Source: Sympetrum striolatum
Taxonomy: Eukaryota; Arthropoda; Insecta; Odonata; Libellulidae
Assembly (NCBI GenBank): GCA_947579665.1
Contig: OX388345.1
Span: 35,741,849-35,805,848 of the forward strand
DNA: 64,000 nucleotides
Direction of reading: 5' to 3'
A program made the position numbers and the translations under genes. The notes under the pieces were generated by a model. The model searched no databases. It had not been told where the DNA came from and saw only the letters and a list, made by a program, of their open reading frames with translations. Of the stretch, positions 25,887 through 39,175 are shown in pieces (the first letter of the stretch is position 1; every line of letters begins with the position of its first letter).

Positions 25887-26183
25887 ATGGCATCAAACAA
25901 GGAGTTAAATAAACGAGAGGATGCTATACGCATTCACTCTTTAATGCATCATCAACTTTCTGCTCCAATATTTACGAATATGTTGTGTTATGCCTGGTTT
26001 TCTTGTCGATTAAGAGATTCGAGAGGTGCTTTCTTAAATGTAAATCAAGTTTGCTTTTCGGACATTTTAAAATTTAAATGTAGCTGCAATGCTATCAGTT
26101 TCCTGCGTTGTTCTTGGTGCAGAAAATGCTTATGTTTCGATTGCTTTTATTTTAAATACCACCCAAAAAATTGTGAGAAATAA
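25887..26183 (+). CDS. Cys-rich element-encoded ORF, likely zinc-binding C-terminus
   Basis: The frame is open from 25827, after a TGA at 25824; its first ATG is at 25887, giving 98 residues ending at TAA 26181-26183. The last third shows CxC, then CxxCxxCxCxxC, then HxxxC (SCN, RCSWCRKCLCFDC, HPKNC), a spacing that could bind zinc. A hydrophobic/aromatic stretch precedes it (PIFTNMLCYAWF). It sits between the inverted arms of the 25.3-27.0 kb element, so it is probably part of a transposon protein such as the C-terminus of a transposase or accessory factor, possibly spliced to a lost upstream exon. I do not recognise the exact family. It could be a relic. Confidence 0.4.
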   Translation: MASNKELNKREDAIRIHSLMHHQLSAPIFTNMLCYAWFSCRLRDSRGAFLNVNQVCFSDILKFKCSCNAISFLRCSWCRKCLCFDCFYFKYHPKNCEK

Positions 26184-27010
26184 ATGTTTTATGAAATATA
26201 TTTGTATTGCATAATAGCTATCCTTCATCCTAATTTCCGCAATATCTCTCCGAATATCTTTGATGTAGTCGTGCTATAAAAAGTATTTACTATTTGAGTA
26301 AATTATGATAATTATCGATCTGCCAAAAATGTAATTAAATTTTTAAAATCTAGTTCAAATTCATCATAAAAGTCTTTCCTAATATTCTAAAAGGAATAAA
26401 AATTACAGAAGCAAATTATCCAGAATTGATATTGAAAATAAATGCACAAAAATTTTGAGAATTGCCGAGGAATTTCGACTTGTCAGGGAAGGACTATAAA
26501 CTCTCCTTCTGATAGGGAAAACCCATGCCTGGATGGGAAAACATGGGGAAGTGATTTTCAGCGGGAACGTCATTCGGTGAATAATTTCATTCAGGTTAGT
26601 AGATGAGCTTCATCCGATGATTATCGAAGGTAGCGAAAATAATTAAAAAAAGTTGTTCTTGAATGTGGCATGAAAATTAATAAATTACAAACGAAAGAGA
26701 AAGACTTATACGAACAAAAAAGAAAATTGAAAAAATTTTATCCATCACGGAATCGAACCCATGAACGACGATTCCCCTGCCGGGCACGATACCACTACAC
26801 AACGGCTAACTTAGCGTAGTAGCCGTACGCATAATTACAAGTATCTAACGGTGAACGGTGAAATCCGACGCTGATTTTTAAACGCTTATTTCTTAAAAAT
26901 TAGCGAAAGTTAGTCGCTTAGGTTTCACAATTGTTATTATTATTTGCACGAGAGCCTTCCCTAAAAGTATTATGAAGATCCCTTTCACACAACGCATAAT
27001 GTTCCCTTGT

Positions 27011-30000
27011 AAGTTACCATGAACCGTCGATGTGACAGACGGCGAGGAGTGTGACGTGAATCAGTGATTGAGGAGAGGAGCCCTGATTGAATGATTTGGA
27101 CAGGTGTGGCATAAAAGAAAGCCAGCTGGCCATAATGAGTCTTCTTCACTTTCCGCTGTACCTCACGCGAAGTTTTCGTCTTCGTTCAGAATTGGTGGAT
27201 TTTCCCGCCCTAAATACGCATCTTCGAGGGTAACTGATTCATTCCCATCCGTATCGAAGCCATTGTGGCAAGCCAAGACCAGTGCGTAAGTTGCCAAGGA
27301 CATTTTGAGTTGGAAGGAGAGTCGAGTGTCGCCACAGAAAATTCTCTCTCAGCGAGATACTCAAATATAGTTCGGGGAATTCCGTTCAAAAGCTGTGGAG
27401 GGAGCTATTTAAACTGCCAAACACTCTTGAAAAACAAAAGGAATGAGTATTGATTGAAAAAAAAAAAGAATTCTTCGCACCAAGAAACGTACATAAATAC
27501 TCCTCAGCTCATTCGACCACTGAAGATGGTTACTTAGTGACGGAGATACACATTCCATAGATAAAAACTCATTTATTTCCCTATTTTGGAATTGAAAACA
27601 TACGAATTAAAAATGAGATTCACACTAACGTGTGCGACGGACCAGTTACTGCAGAATTTAGTTTTTGGCTAAGTATTGTCGCAAAATATTTTGAAAAATA
27701 TGTTAAAATTAAAATACTCAGTAATCTATATATACTTTTAATTAAATCAGAACTAACCAAAAACAAATACAACTTAAGATAAAAAATCTATTATATTTCA
27801 TGTCTGTTTCCGAATGCATCTATTCTACAATACGAGTATAAAGTATTTTTTACAGCCAAACGACTAATTCAAGGAAAAGGTCGATTAAACCAACCGCTTA
27901 TTGAAGAGCAATTTACGATGTATTGTACAAAAAATATATTTTCCACAAAACGATTAATTAGACTGAATATACTGAAATAAACTGACTAATTAGCATGGAT
28001 GTGTTTATTTAAGCGTAACTATTAACAGTATATCCCAGCGGTCGCAAAAAATTTTAATCTCACGGACTACTAAACTTACGATTATGAATTCTGCGGACCA
28101 TTAATACGGAATTATTTGCAACGTACAAACATATATAAAATAATTATGCTATCGTTGTTCTACCCTGAGCTGGTGACACAAAAGGGACTCAGAATATAAT
28201 GGAATGGTACAATGAACATAAAAATTGCAGATATTGCACAAATTTCTTCTCGAGCCATCAGTGATCAGCAGACCACCGATTAGATACCGCAGGTATTTGG
28301 TAAATATTAGTAATATGGTACATCGTATCGTGTAATATACCAAGTTGGCTACAGCAAGAATTTTACTTAGAATAACCCCCGAATATTATTAAGTCCTGGA
28401 TGACTGTTTTACTGAACTACATACAAGCTCTAAATTTCAACTTCTTTCATACATGTAAGAATAGAAAGAAGTTTAAAAGTTGATGCTATAGTTTATGCAA
28501 TTAAGTGGATTAAATATTTTTGTGTTTTGTATTATTTTGATATTTTTGAAGTGACCATGTGAAAATGATTAAGTAACATTATAAACTGTGAAATGTAGTT
28601 ATTGTAATTAGAGTATACATGTTGAGCATATGTTTTGGAGGGGTACCGGGGAGATGTACGTAAATTAGATCTTATTGAAGTGTTGCGATGTTCGAATACT
28701 GTCTGAGGGTATTGATGATAATTTTGGAATATTTGTTTGTGTATAACGTCTGGTGAAGGAATGGGGTTAGAATTAAGTTGTACATAGGAAATGGTTAGAG
28801 CTGCCACCAGAAGAAATTCTACTTGCAGCATATGTAATAAATAAAGATATTTCGTCTGTTGAGACCTACCCGGAATATAATTCCCAAATAACTTATAATG
28901 AGAAAATAATTCACAGATCGGAAACAGTAATACTAAACCGCAAAGTATGCTCATCGACCCAGAAAAATGAGCAGGAAATAAACCCCAAAGATAAGGTAAC
29001 CTTGAAGATACTTCATGCCTTCCTCGTAAACACGAAAGTTTATAATGAACAGATATCACTCGGAGAAGATAGGAACGTGTGTGCGACAATGAGCGGAAAA
29101 TTACTCAACCCTATCTTCTTCGAGCTTACTTCCCGCTCCTCGCCTATCCTAGCCTTGGTAGTCAGAAAGTTTGTTATGGTGACAGCGGCTAAACTAGCCC
29201 TACGGAGAAATGGAAGCGTTGTCTGAGGGCATGAAAGCACGACTTGTTCTCACTTGATAAATGAACGGTGACGGAGGCCGTGTGATGCCTCAGACATTCG
29301 TTCGACCTAGTTGTGAAACAATTATCGGCTAGTGCGATACGCAGATACCTTCCCTAGCGCGACTCAAATGTGTCATTTCTGACAACACGAGGCAAGGAAA
29401 ACGCCGGTCGGCAAACGAGAACAAAAGAGAAGCTAATTACAGAAAAATGCGTGCGTCAAAGAAGAAAGTTTAGTCTTTACACAACCCCATAAAGTTTTTC
29501 ATGTTTCCGCTGTGCATGACAATTCTCCAATAGTATACACCAGGGGTCCTTTAACCTCAGACATAAAACCAATCCTCTACGGCACTTGCTTCGAGGATAT
29601 CAAATCTCTCCTTTTCATTTCCAACACGTTTTACCAAATACGTTCTCCACGTGGAAGGAATGAAAGGGTGTATTTATGGTTGGAATTTACCCAGGAAAGT
29701 GTCATTCTCGACTAATCATACATCGTGTAACTCAAATTCGACGTTACTTCGAACATACTGAAATAGCTAACTTGATAAAAAAAACTAAACTCAAAATAAA
29801 AATAATGCATATATAATTGAAAACTGAATTTTAATATTTAACTGTCATTTATGCCCAGAAAAAGTATAATATATTTACACAAAATAAATTTTAAGGAAAA
29901 TAAGAGAAACATATCTGTATTCATGAATTTAATATTAATAGGAAATATTTTTCGAGTTTGGAGCGCGGAGATAGAATTTTATCATGCCTGTCACTCACGC

Positions 30001-30624
30001 ATATATAAGTACCTCTTACTTGACAGAGAGAGAGGTAGTGGAAGTTGTAAGCTTCTTTCTACTAATACTGAGAACAAAGACTCCATAATTACACCTCAGA
30101 AAAGGAGAATTAGGTAATGGCTTCCACAAGTTACAGGTGTCTTAATATATCGTTTTAAAAATATCACCAAAAATCTCAATGTTTAACCATAAAAATACGT
30201 ATGTTTGACCAAAGCAAATTGATAGATACAGAACAACGCTATGTCGGCTATTTTTTTCGGATCATCAAAATCTTCAAGTCCCTTGAATCTAACACTAATT
30301 GCAATGACTGCATACAACGACGTATGTAATAAAGATACAACGTTGGATTTTATGGTTGATTAAACTGATGAGCATCAACGCAATTGCAGCAAGCACGAGA
30401 AAGAAAAATAAATTATATTGTCAATGCAAATCATATTCATCCTCATTTCTAAAGGAGTTGAGCTGTCCAGAAAGAATTTATGAATGCAAAGACGCAATAC
30501 ATATGTTTTAACCATGTTCGCAACGTTTTACTCCATCTGCACTTGGAAGCATGATTAGTTTTCCTTCATTCAATGCAACCAAGATCATTCTCAAATATTA
30601 ACAGAAATAACTCCAAGTTTGCTT
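27011..30624. other. Intergenic; one notable minus-strand ORF
   Basis: No gene can be firmly called. The longest open frame of the window (185 codons, minus strand 28532-29089) lies here and has two hydrophobic stretches; it is discussed as a finding. The rest is AT-rich DNA without recognised elements. Confidence 0.3.
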
Positions 30625-30715
30625 ACCGTGCCAACTAAAGGATTCGAACCATAAACGTTATTACATTGGCAACTGGAATACCATTCACAACGCCAAGAAC
30701 GAGCTGTGAGAGTTA
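30625..30715 (-). mobile_element. tRNA-derived SINE-like fragment
   Basis: On the minus strand GTTGTGAATGGTATTCCAG is followed by ATGGTTCGAATCCTTTAG, an A- and B-box pair. It is similar to the tRNA-like block in the arms of the element at 25314-27010 (GTTGTGTAGTGGTATCG and GGGTTCGATTCC). No cloverleaf closes. Confidence 0.45.
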
Positions 30716-33700
30716 AGAGCTAAAAAAGTAAGAAAGGAGTCATCAATCGTATGATAAATATCGAAGGCAAAATTGCAGTAGGTGCGCACAATGAATACGA
30801 GCTCGAAGACGATTTCTATCCTCAATGATAAAATTACAACGCAAAATATAGTCGAGTAAATTTAGACGTAATATCTGTACGCATGAAACATATAAGACAC
30901 AAAACTCCATAATGATAACATGACTAAACCACTAAATGAAGTAATGACCATCCGGGTTTCACAGAAATGCTGCACCATCAGGTTTGGCAAAAAGCTGGTA
31001 TTCTTCAACCTTCCTGACCTTGCGTTGGTACCTCCTAGGTGTACCAACCTATCCTAAAGTGTTTCCTATCTCTTTCCTTGCTTTATCCTTCCTATTGGTT
31101 GTATATAATCTACAATTTTGCTTTCAACATTACCAGATGATACAGTATCGGGTAAAACTCGGATTGTCATGAGCTTATTTAGTGTTTAAGAAAAGTTGTC
31201 ATTTAGGAGTTTTGTGTCTCTCACTATTACAAAGTTTAGCCTGAACTTATTCGTAAAATAAGGGAATTTTAACCACTATTCATTAGGAAAAGCTTTGACA
31301 AGCGGAAAACACATCCAATCATTTATCCATAATTTTGGCGGGCGAAATATTTCATAGCTTACTTGAACTACAAATGCTCATTGAATTCAAAGGGCCTCTT
31401 TACACAATATGCTTTTAAACGATGGAAACATTCATGGGGAAATTCGCTTTGCGACGGGTAAAAGATCGAAAATCTGCTATTCTGCTAAACCTCACCAACG
31501 ATTCCAGCTTTAATATCTTTCTGGCGAAGCCATAGATCAAATGATGAATTAATGAAGTGCCAGAGCGAAAATTAAATTTTCAAATTGGGTCTAAACAGGA
31601 GTAACTAAGCGGCTGCCGGGCCGCGGAATAATCTGATATTCATGCATAAAGAGCGATCGCAAGCTTTCCTTCCTTTCAGCTCATGATGGAATATTCCTAG
31701 AAATTTTCAACGCGCTTTTGAAATAGAAATTACGAAAAAAATTAAGATTATCTTCATGTCGTATTAAATGTCAGAGTATCCTTTCACGACCGTTTGATGA
31801 ATATAAAGAGCTCCCGAGCGTATCTAATAGAAGAATAGACCACAGGAATCTCTCAAGATGTATATCTAGTTCCATTTGATATCCTTTTCACGTCGCTTCG
31901 CATTGCAAAGACCATTAAGATTCATTCATAAAGATATCTAGCGACTCGCACTCAATGGAAAGGCTCAATGTAATGCGAATAATAATGTAACAAATGGACG
32001 ACAAACGGATCGTAATTTTCAATTTTGCTGCGACAATATACTTCCATTTGAATTTTTAAATTAAGGAGACTTAAATCCGCAATATATTTAGACACTCCGT
32101 TGCGAATTTAGGTGAAATCAAGGATAATTAATGGATATTTTAGAACTAACACCGCATACAGAAAGAAGTTTACTTAGTATCAGCGTTAAGAATCCTAACT
32201 AAAGTGAACTTAGGTTTACTGTTAGCTATAAGATAATTGAAAGAATTACTCTCTATCTACATCAGCATATACATAGTACAATAAGTAATCTATTCTAGGG
32301 AACCAATTGTCGCAAATGAACAGCGCACCACGATTCTTGGTCGTTAAAACAGTATAATTAAGATTCTAAAAAATCGAAAATAATTGGAAAAGTGAAAACT
32401 GGTGAAATGGCAAATATTTATCGAAATTTTAACAAATATGAAGTTACTTTTCCGAAATGAAATCATTAAAAATAGTATCCATAATGAACAATATAGGAAG
32501 GTTTCACAGAGTGAAGGCTGTAGTTATCCATTATGAAATCATTAAAATTAATATCCTGATCCTGCTACATCTTATTTTTCTAAAAAATCAGTAACAGTTT
32601 CGTAGAGAGCGAATTGTGGGCACGAGGGTCATCATACATAAATATTCTTATCATAACGACTGCATTCGATAATAAATATTCTTTATTGAACGTATCTCAA
32701 CCTCAACAAAAATATAAATACTATTTAAGGGATACTGAATAGGATTCATTATCAGCGTAATGTAAACTCGATACTGCCTGGAATAAATTACCCGAGAAAT
32801 TCGAAGCGATAGAAATTCGGATGCTAGATAGAGGCGGACTCAATCGTTAGTGTCTACGATGAGAAGAGTCTGAAGTCTAGAGATAACTTTCCCATAAATT
32901 TCGGCCGTCGGAATGAATTAAATCGACCCAGCATAGTTAGCGGATATTCCATTCATAAATGCGTCCGCTGGGGAATAAGAGAAGAGAGAAACAAAGAATG
33001 GGCATCGCTTTTCAAAGGAGAAAAAATTGAAGGAAAAAATACGCGGGAATGCTAAGTTCTATCATTCTCCGCCTAACTAATTAGAGCGAATTCAAAACCG
33101 ACCGCAGTGACAATTGAGATCGTAGCGACACCCACAACGGTGGTGGCGACTGCATATTAACCCCAGTAGAAAAGGTCTGCCCGATAATTTATTTTATTCA
33201 TTTTTTTCATAATGAGCAGGTCCATTTATCGCCTGATGAAGCGATGGAAGGAGAGAGAGAAAATATGTGTTATCGAACGTGGCAATAAAGCACGTTTAGA
33301 AAAGAGGAGGGGTGAAAACGAGACAAACTAAGTCAAGAAAAGGATAAATAGAAAGATAAGATAGATAGGTCATGAGTAGTTAGGAAAGAATGTCACGGAA
33401 AGAAAAATATAAAATAAGAATATAAATTATCGGATAGCAGTTTCAGCATTTAGACGCAGATATATATTTCCTTTGTAACACTAAGCCGTTAATTTCAACA
33501 CAACTCCGCTCACAAATAGAAACATGGGGTTAAATGCTAAATAATTGTGTAATACTACAATAGTAAACAAATCCTGGTTCCACCAGGAAACTAATCAATC
33601 CACGCTTTAAGCGGTAATCAATTCCGGGAGACAACAAGCATGGTCACAAGAATAATTAAAAGTCTGTGATGCAATGGTTTTTTGAAACAAAATAAAAACA

Positions 33701-35040
33701 TTCTACGCTTGTAATCTATTCCCGTAAATTAGATTGCAAAAGAAGGCGAGCTGTAATTGGGTTAGAAAAGAGAGACAAAGATACAGATGCTATCAATAAA
33801 TACTTCACACTTAAAAATTTCAGCATAAATATCTACATCGCAAAAACATATTCACAAATAAACAAAACACAAAATCTTAAATTAAGCTCAAATAAATAAA
33901 ATTCAACGCTTCCGATGAAATGTGCGACAGAGTTATCTTAAACATCTAGTGAAGTAGTAAACAGCATCTTGACAACAATGGCGAAATACAGAGAACATAA
34001 AGAAAATGCCTTGCCGTTCAAAATAGATCTAAATAATTCTACGCAGAAGCGAAAACTAAAGAAACCCTACATTAATGAGGAGAGTAGGCGATCAGATGAA
34101 AGGCTGACTCAGACAATCCGCAATGAAAGCTCACCGAAGCGGCGGAAAAATCCAGCCGCAGACATTTGAAACCGACGCCTAGGGTGGATATCAAAAATCC
34201 GCGTCTAAATAACTTTTACCGAATTATTTTTGATAATCTTCGAGAGTTCTAAATGTTGATGAATTCATACTAACAGAGCTATAAATACATATATTATTTC
34301 AAATCAAACAACTAGTAAAAATAGACAATATTTAGAGAGGATAAAAATTAATGTTTCGTTTAAGAAAGAAAAAAAAGAAGATATGCTGAAAAATCCATTA
34401 TTTTTACCATCCGTATGATTCATACTTTGACGTATTCGGGTGAGAACTAAAGAGCATACGTATAAAAATATTTATAATATACAATTTATTTGAACCATTC
34501 CAACACAACTTGGCTCCTTGTCTTCCATTTAAATGATTTATTGGTAAACTAAAAATAGTAGTGAAAATATAAAACGATAACCTACCAAATGGATCTATAT
34601 AATGGAGATATAAACGAATCGACCTACCAAAATGGATGCTTATATAAAACAAATGGAGAAAGTTATTGAAAGTATTTCTAACTGCTAAGTAACTTATGTA
34701 CTCGCGTTGGATCCCTAGGGTACTTGGAATTTTTCAAAGAAATCCCCATATTCAGAAATTATAACCGAACAGAAGACAATGCCTGGAAACAAAATTGCAT
34801 TTTGGAACGGTGCAATCAAATAAAGTCATTGAATCGAACTTTGGTCTTCACTAGACGCCGAAAAGCAGCTTACCGAGTACCTAGGTAGATTTGAATGAAC
34901 TTTATACCCAAATTACAACGGTTTTCTCAAAATAAATACAACTACTCTCTACTCTGTTGTAACGACTGAAATAGTCATGAAAAACTGCAGTTTCAATGGT
35001 TTAAGCCAGAAATTTTGGCACCGTTTATAGGTAGTAGTAC
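30716..35040. other. Long AT-rich intergenic stretch
   Basis: A segment at 31190-31262 (TCTCACTATTACAAAGTTTA, GCCTGAACTTATTC) recurs at 57126-57170 and marks an interspersed repeat. A small perfect palindrome GTTGGTACCTCC/TAGGTGTACCAAC lies at 31024-31048. A 66-codon polar frame at 33969-34169 is not recognisable. Nothing else seen. Confidence 0.35.
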
Positions 35041-35146
35041 TGTTAAAATGGCTTTGCCAGCTTAGGTCATTTCGCGCATGTTCTCCCTACGGGTATCGAA
35101 CCTGGAACTACTTTGATTAAAGCCCACTTGACTATCCGGGATCCCT
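35041..35146 (-). mobile_element. tRNA-derived SINE-like copy 3
   Basis: On the minus strand GGGATCCCGGATAGTCAAG leads to the B-box AGGTTCGATACCCGTAGGG and the shared tail (plus-strand CAGCTTAGGTCATTTCGC at 35059-35076). Third copy of the family at 1801 and 17645; unlike those two it has no hairpin element next to it. Confidence 0.6.
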
Positions 35147-37604
35147 GGTACTCATTATTAATACTAGCAGAAAAGGACGCAAGGAAATAATCCTAAATGG
35201 ACTCCGAAATATAAGCCTTCAGACAATTTTCTTAGCCGCCCCCTTAAAATACGTCTCAGACATCTTCTCGCCCAGTTGCCTCCAAACGATTAAGCCATCC
35301 TTCACCCACAGCCAATCCATACAAAACAAAGGAGAAGAAAAAGAGGCATCCAACAGATACAAGTCGTCACTCGCATCATAAACACAGAATTTCTCAGACA
35401 AGTCCATATCCAAGCTGAAAGTGTCGTAATGAAGAAGTGCCCGTTCCGATTGGATGCATGAGGGCATCCGATCGAATCCCTCGAGAGAACACGGTCCGCC
35501 GAGCGGTCGTCAGATGTTTCCAGCACGTGAGAGGCGTGATTCGAGTCACATTAAGGATGCACTGGGATTGCGTCATCGACGGGGAACACGCACGCACGTG
35601 AGGAGAGCGTCGAGACGGACGCAAGACGGAGGGACTCGTGACCGTGACGCGGTGGGGGCGGATCGTCCTCCCACGCCAAATCCATTATTCTCTCCGAATC
35701 GGTGGCTATGAACGGCTTAAAAGCTTTCCAAAAGGCTTGCAGACAAAACAAGACGAGAATGGACGTCTTTATTATTTTTCGGCGGGGATGCTTGCGTGGG
35801 AGAAAATAATACGCGTAAAAGAGTGGGACGATATGAAAGTCTAAATGGGCTCGAAGATGTACGCGACACTTCAGAGAAAAGCCTATCACAAATAGCTGTC
35901 TTCTACTAAGAATGGGATTTAATCTAGGAAATATTTATTGAAAGGATGAGGAGCATTCGAATGGACATTTACGACATTTAATTCTTATCGCATTCGTATT
36001 AAGTTCGTATAATCTATACGCTTATAAAGATCTTACTGAGAGGGATAACTTGATCCTTTTTCATTTCGATTGAATTAAATATACTTAGTTTCCAAATTTT
36101 ACGCAACATAAGCAACGAGTGGTGATAATAATTACACTAGTATCTCGTTAGTTAGAAAAAGAATTATTTATCAAAATTTGCAAATAAAGCTCGAAAGCTT
36201 TGCCTTAAATTGTATCGGAAACCCTCTTATGACATTAAAAAGTCTTTTATTAGATTGAATTAAAAAATTCGATTACCTAATTTTATGCAAATAAGGAAAA
36301 GTAATGAAAGTAATTACATTAAAACCGTGTGAGGAAGCAAAAGATTTATTCATCAGAAACTCCATATAAATCACAAACAAATGACGACATAAATCATTTG
36401 GAAAGCTATTAGTGGGATTACAAATCATTTATACTGATTATTAATCGATCAAAAATTGCGAATTTAACACATGTTTTACAGAGATTTAGGAAGACTTCTT
36501 CTTTCTTATCGCCGGTGTGTTATGCAAAATTGGCTCACCCAATTACACCTGCCTAACGAAAGAGATGTTTACGGAACGTCGTAATCCCGAAATAGAAAAG
36601 CAATCATTAAGCAAAAATACAAATACAGCCAGTGATCATATTTCTTCTCATCTGAAGCTCTCGCAGCAAAAAAAAAGAGAAGTATAAAAAGATTGACAAT
36701 TCTTTTTATTAAGGCCTTAAGTTATTTTTGAGACATGTGCATTATTAGATAACCACTTCACAGAATGTTTACAATAATCAGACATCGACATAAACTTCGC
36801 GTAATAACAGGATTCAATTTCGGTATTCGGAAACTATTCTATTCCACGTGGAATAAAATTCTTATCAAATTTTCTCAGCCAAGTACTGCAACATTTAATC
36901 ATACGAATCTCGGAATAGGCTACTCTATCCAATTATCTGAAAAAACTTCGATCTCCCTTTAGCACACCGGAAACATAATATTATGAATCTTTTTTGAGAA
37001 GTAACTAGCTTTTATTTATTTCTTGTCGATCGACCACGTCAAATTTCTCTGAAAATGAGAAATTACGTGAGATATTTTTCGAGAAAGAAGTCACTTTGGA
37101 TTATTAATACTTTACCAATTTTTTAAACAATGAATCTAAGTTTATTTTCTTTGTCTTAATACCTTAAGATGTTTAAAAGTAAACCTCGAAGCTACATTAG
37201 CTATCTCTCAAGAATTTAATGACACGAGGCTTGGGAGAAGCTTTGCCTCGCCTTCTAGAGCGGAAAAACGACAAGGGCCAGCTGATATTCACACCGAAAC
37301 CTTTCATTGCAAGGGCTTCAACATACTGGGAACGGGTTCTCCCTCCGAACATTTTCACTTGATATCTAGGGTGAAAGACGAGGAGGATGAGTTTGCATGG
37401 GACACCTACTGCCACTGGCTGAGATTGTACGCTGGTTCATGCACGAGTACGATGAAAAACATGCGTTAGCTGAAATGTACAGGGAGAAAGAACACGTCTT
37501 CTCTTAATGAACTCTAAAGAAATGCACCGAAAGATAACGAGTTAGAGGTACCAGATGTATACCAGGTATACAGAATATGATTGAATAGTATTGTACCCCA
37601 TAAA
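35147..37604. other. Intergenic with GC-richer island 35430-35730
   Basis: The island is CpG-rich and open in several frames on both strands. No splice or motif support for a gene. The rest is AT-rich. Confidence 0.35.
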
Positions 37605-38062
37605 GTCTACTGTAAATCATGTTGTTTTATCCGTGAATTGCTTTTAAGATATTTTATCTTTCTTACTTTAAAAATATTCGTATTCAATCAAAGAAAATGA
37701 CACATTCCTGAACGGTAGTTTAAATCATTAATCTAGTTATAGGTTTGGAAAAACCTATGTAATAAACATTTTGACAGCACGAATAAGGTATATCATTCGA
37801 CTGAAAACTAAATAAGGGCGGATATACATTAAAATAAGTTGGTAGATGTATGTTATATCTGATATAGTCTCACATAAATCAAGTTGTTTAATCCATGAAA
37901 TCCTTTAAAATATGTTTATGTAATCACACAAAATGAGATGATGACATCGCTGCACAGTATTTTATATCATCCACTTTTCAGAGCGCTAGATTCAGAAAAA
38001 AAAATGAAATTATAAACATTTTGAGAGATCGAATAAGGCTTATAATTCCACAAAAAAAAACA
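37605..38062. repeat. Diverged tandem duplication, about 250 bp unit
   Basis: AAATCATGTTGTTTTATCCG (37614) is echoed by AAATCAAGTTGTTTAATCCA (37876), and AACATTTTGACAGCACGAAT (37766) by AACATTTTGAGAGATCGAAT (38015). Both markers are about 250-262 bp apart, which shows a duplicated block. No function apparent. Confidence 0.5.
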
Positions 38063-38849
38063 AATACGAGAAAAAATTAAACAAAAATGCGATTGTAGAA
38101 ACACGATTATACATGAAAATAAAGTAAATTCTAAGGCAAAAATACTTCCCGAAAGCTTACTTCGAAATGAATCAGCAAGGTTGTAATTCGTATCACAAGC
38201 AAAAAATAGACAATTCTTCGTCGCATTTGAGAAATTACCAACAGTCCCTAGCAATTCCTACCATAAATTAAAGCCTTCTAAATATCTACCAACGATCAAA
38301 GTTAATTGAATGTAGGGAAATAACATTGGAAAGGTAGACTCACTAATTAGGAAACGAGCGGAAATGATGAAGCGGAGAGTGACTGATGGGTTTTTAATTC
38401 CAAACCGTACAACTGCAAATTATCGATCACTTTTCCAATAACCAAAGCACCATCTAAGTTAACTGAAGCACTTAAAATATCTCGCAGATTGAATCTCGGC
38501 ACCCATCTAATGAGAACAACGTTTTCCGCGGCTACTCATCGAAAAATCAGATTTCCTTCGGATAATTACGTCCAGCTATCAAATCGGGAATAAAACATAG
38601 TGCACTGCGGAAATGAGGAAATAAAAATAGGAAGTATTAAGCAGGAAGATAATGCACGATCGCAAAAAGTTCCGATCGAATTTTTCATTTACCAACCTAA
38701 TCGTGACAAATTACCTACATTAAAGATAAGATTTTTTTATAGAGAGAGAATACTGTCTTGAATACTGTTTGATTCTTTATGTAATATTTATTTCATTGCG
38801 AAAATTTTCGCTAAACCTACACTTCTGCATTTACCGGCCTTAGTGTTAA
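38063..38849. other. Intergenic
   Basis: AT-rich, nothing recognised. Confidence 0.4.
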
Positions 38850-39175
38850 TGCTATAGAATGCTATCCACCGGAGAGGATAGCATTCCATCTATGCTATCA
38901 CTCCAAACCCCAAGGTCCCGGGTCCGAATCCCGGCTGAACAGATTTTTTTCCGATCAGGGAATGGTTGTTTGTGTTCGTTGTTTGCTGTTGCCTCGGTGA
39001 GGCACCCCTAACATGTTCATGAGAGCTTAGGAGAACTTCGCCGATAAAGGCACCAGTGGTAATCATGGAAAAAAAACATACGTACAGACAGTAAATAACT
39101 GCTTGTATATTGCAATATTCCCATACTCTTGCCTTTAGGCGACCTGCCGCAGGGAACATTAAACATCACTATTAT
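38850..39175 (+). mobile_element. tRNA-derived SINE-like element
   Basis: A B-box GGGTCCGAATCCCGG near 38919-38933 is followed by a run of T, then GATCAGGGAATGGTTGTTTG, CTCGGTGAGGCACCCC and TTCGCCGATAAAGGCACC. A tRNA-like head with an unrelated tail suggests a SINE. The A-box side is degraded. Confidence 0.4.

Larger units (their letters stand above)
25314..27010. mobile_element. Transposon-like unit with long terminal inverted repeats
   Basis: The left arm, about 25314-25690, reappears inverted at about 26640-27010. Termini are ACAAGGGATCATTACGCG on the left and the reverse complement of ACAAGGGAACATTATGCG on the right. Within the arms are matching AGGGATCTTCATAATACTTT, CTCGTGCAAATAATAATAAC, CAGCGTCGGATTTCACCG and GTTCTTGAATGTGGCATG segments. 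Each arm also contains a tRNA-like block: TAGTGGTA as A-box and GGGTTCGATTCCGTGATGG as B-box. The 950 bp core has one Cys-rich ORF (25887-26183). I could not see a clear target-site duplication. Superfamily unknown; probably a defective or non-autonomous copy. Confidence 0.75.

Noticed and set aside
33969..34169. 66-codon Lys/Arg-rich ORF
   Set aside because: Short, polar, low information; translated A-rich sequence often looks like this.
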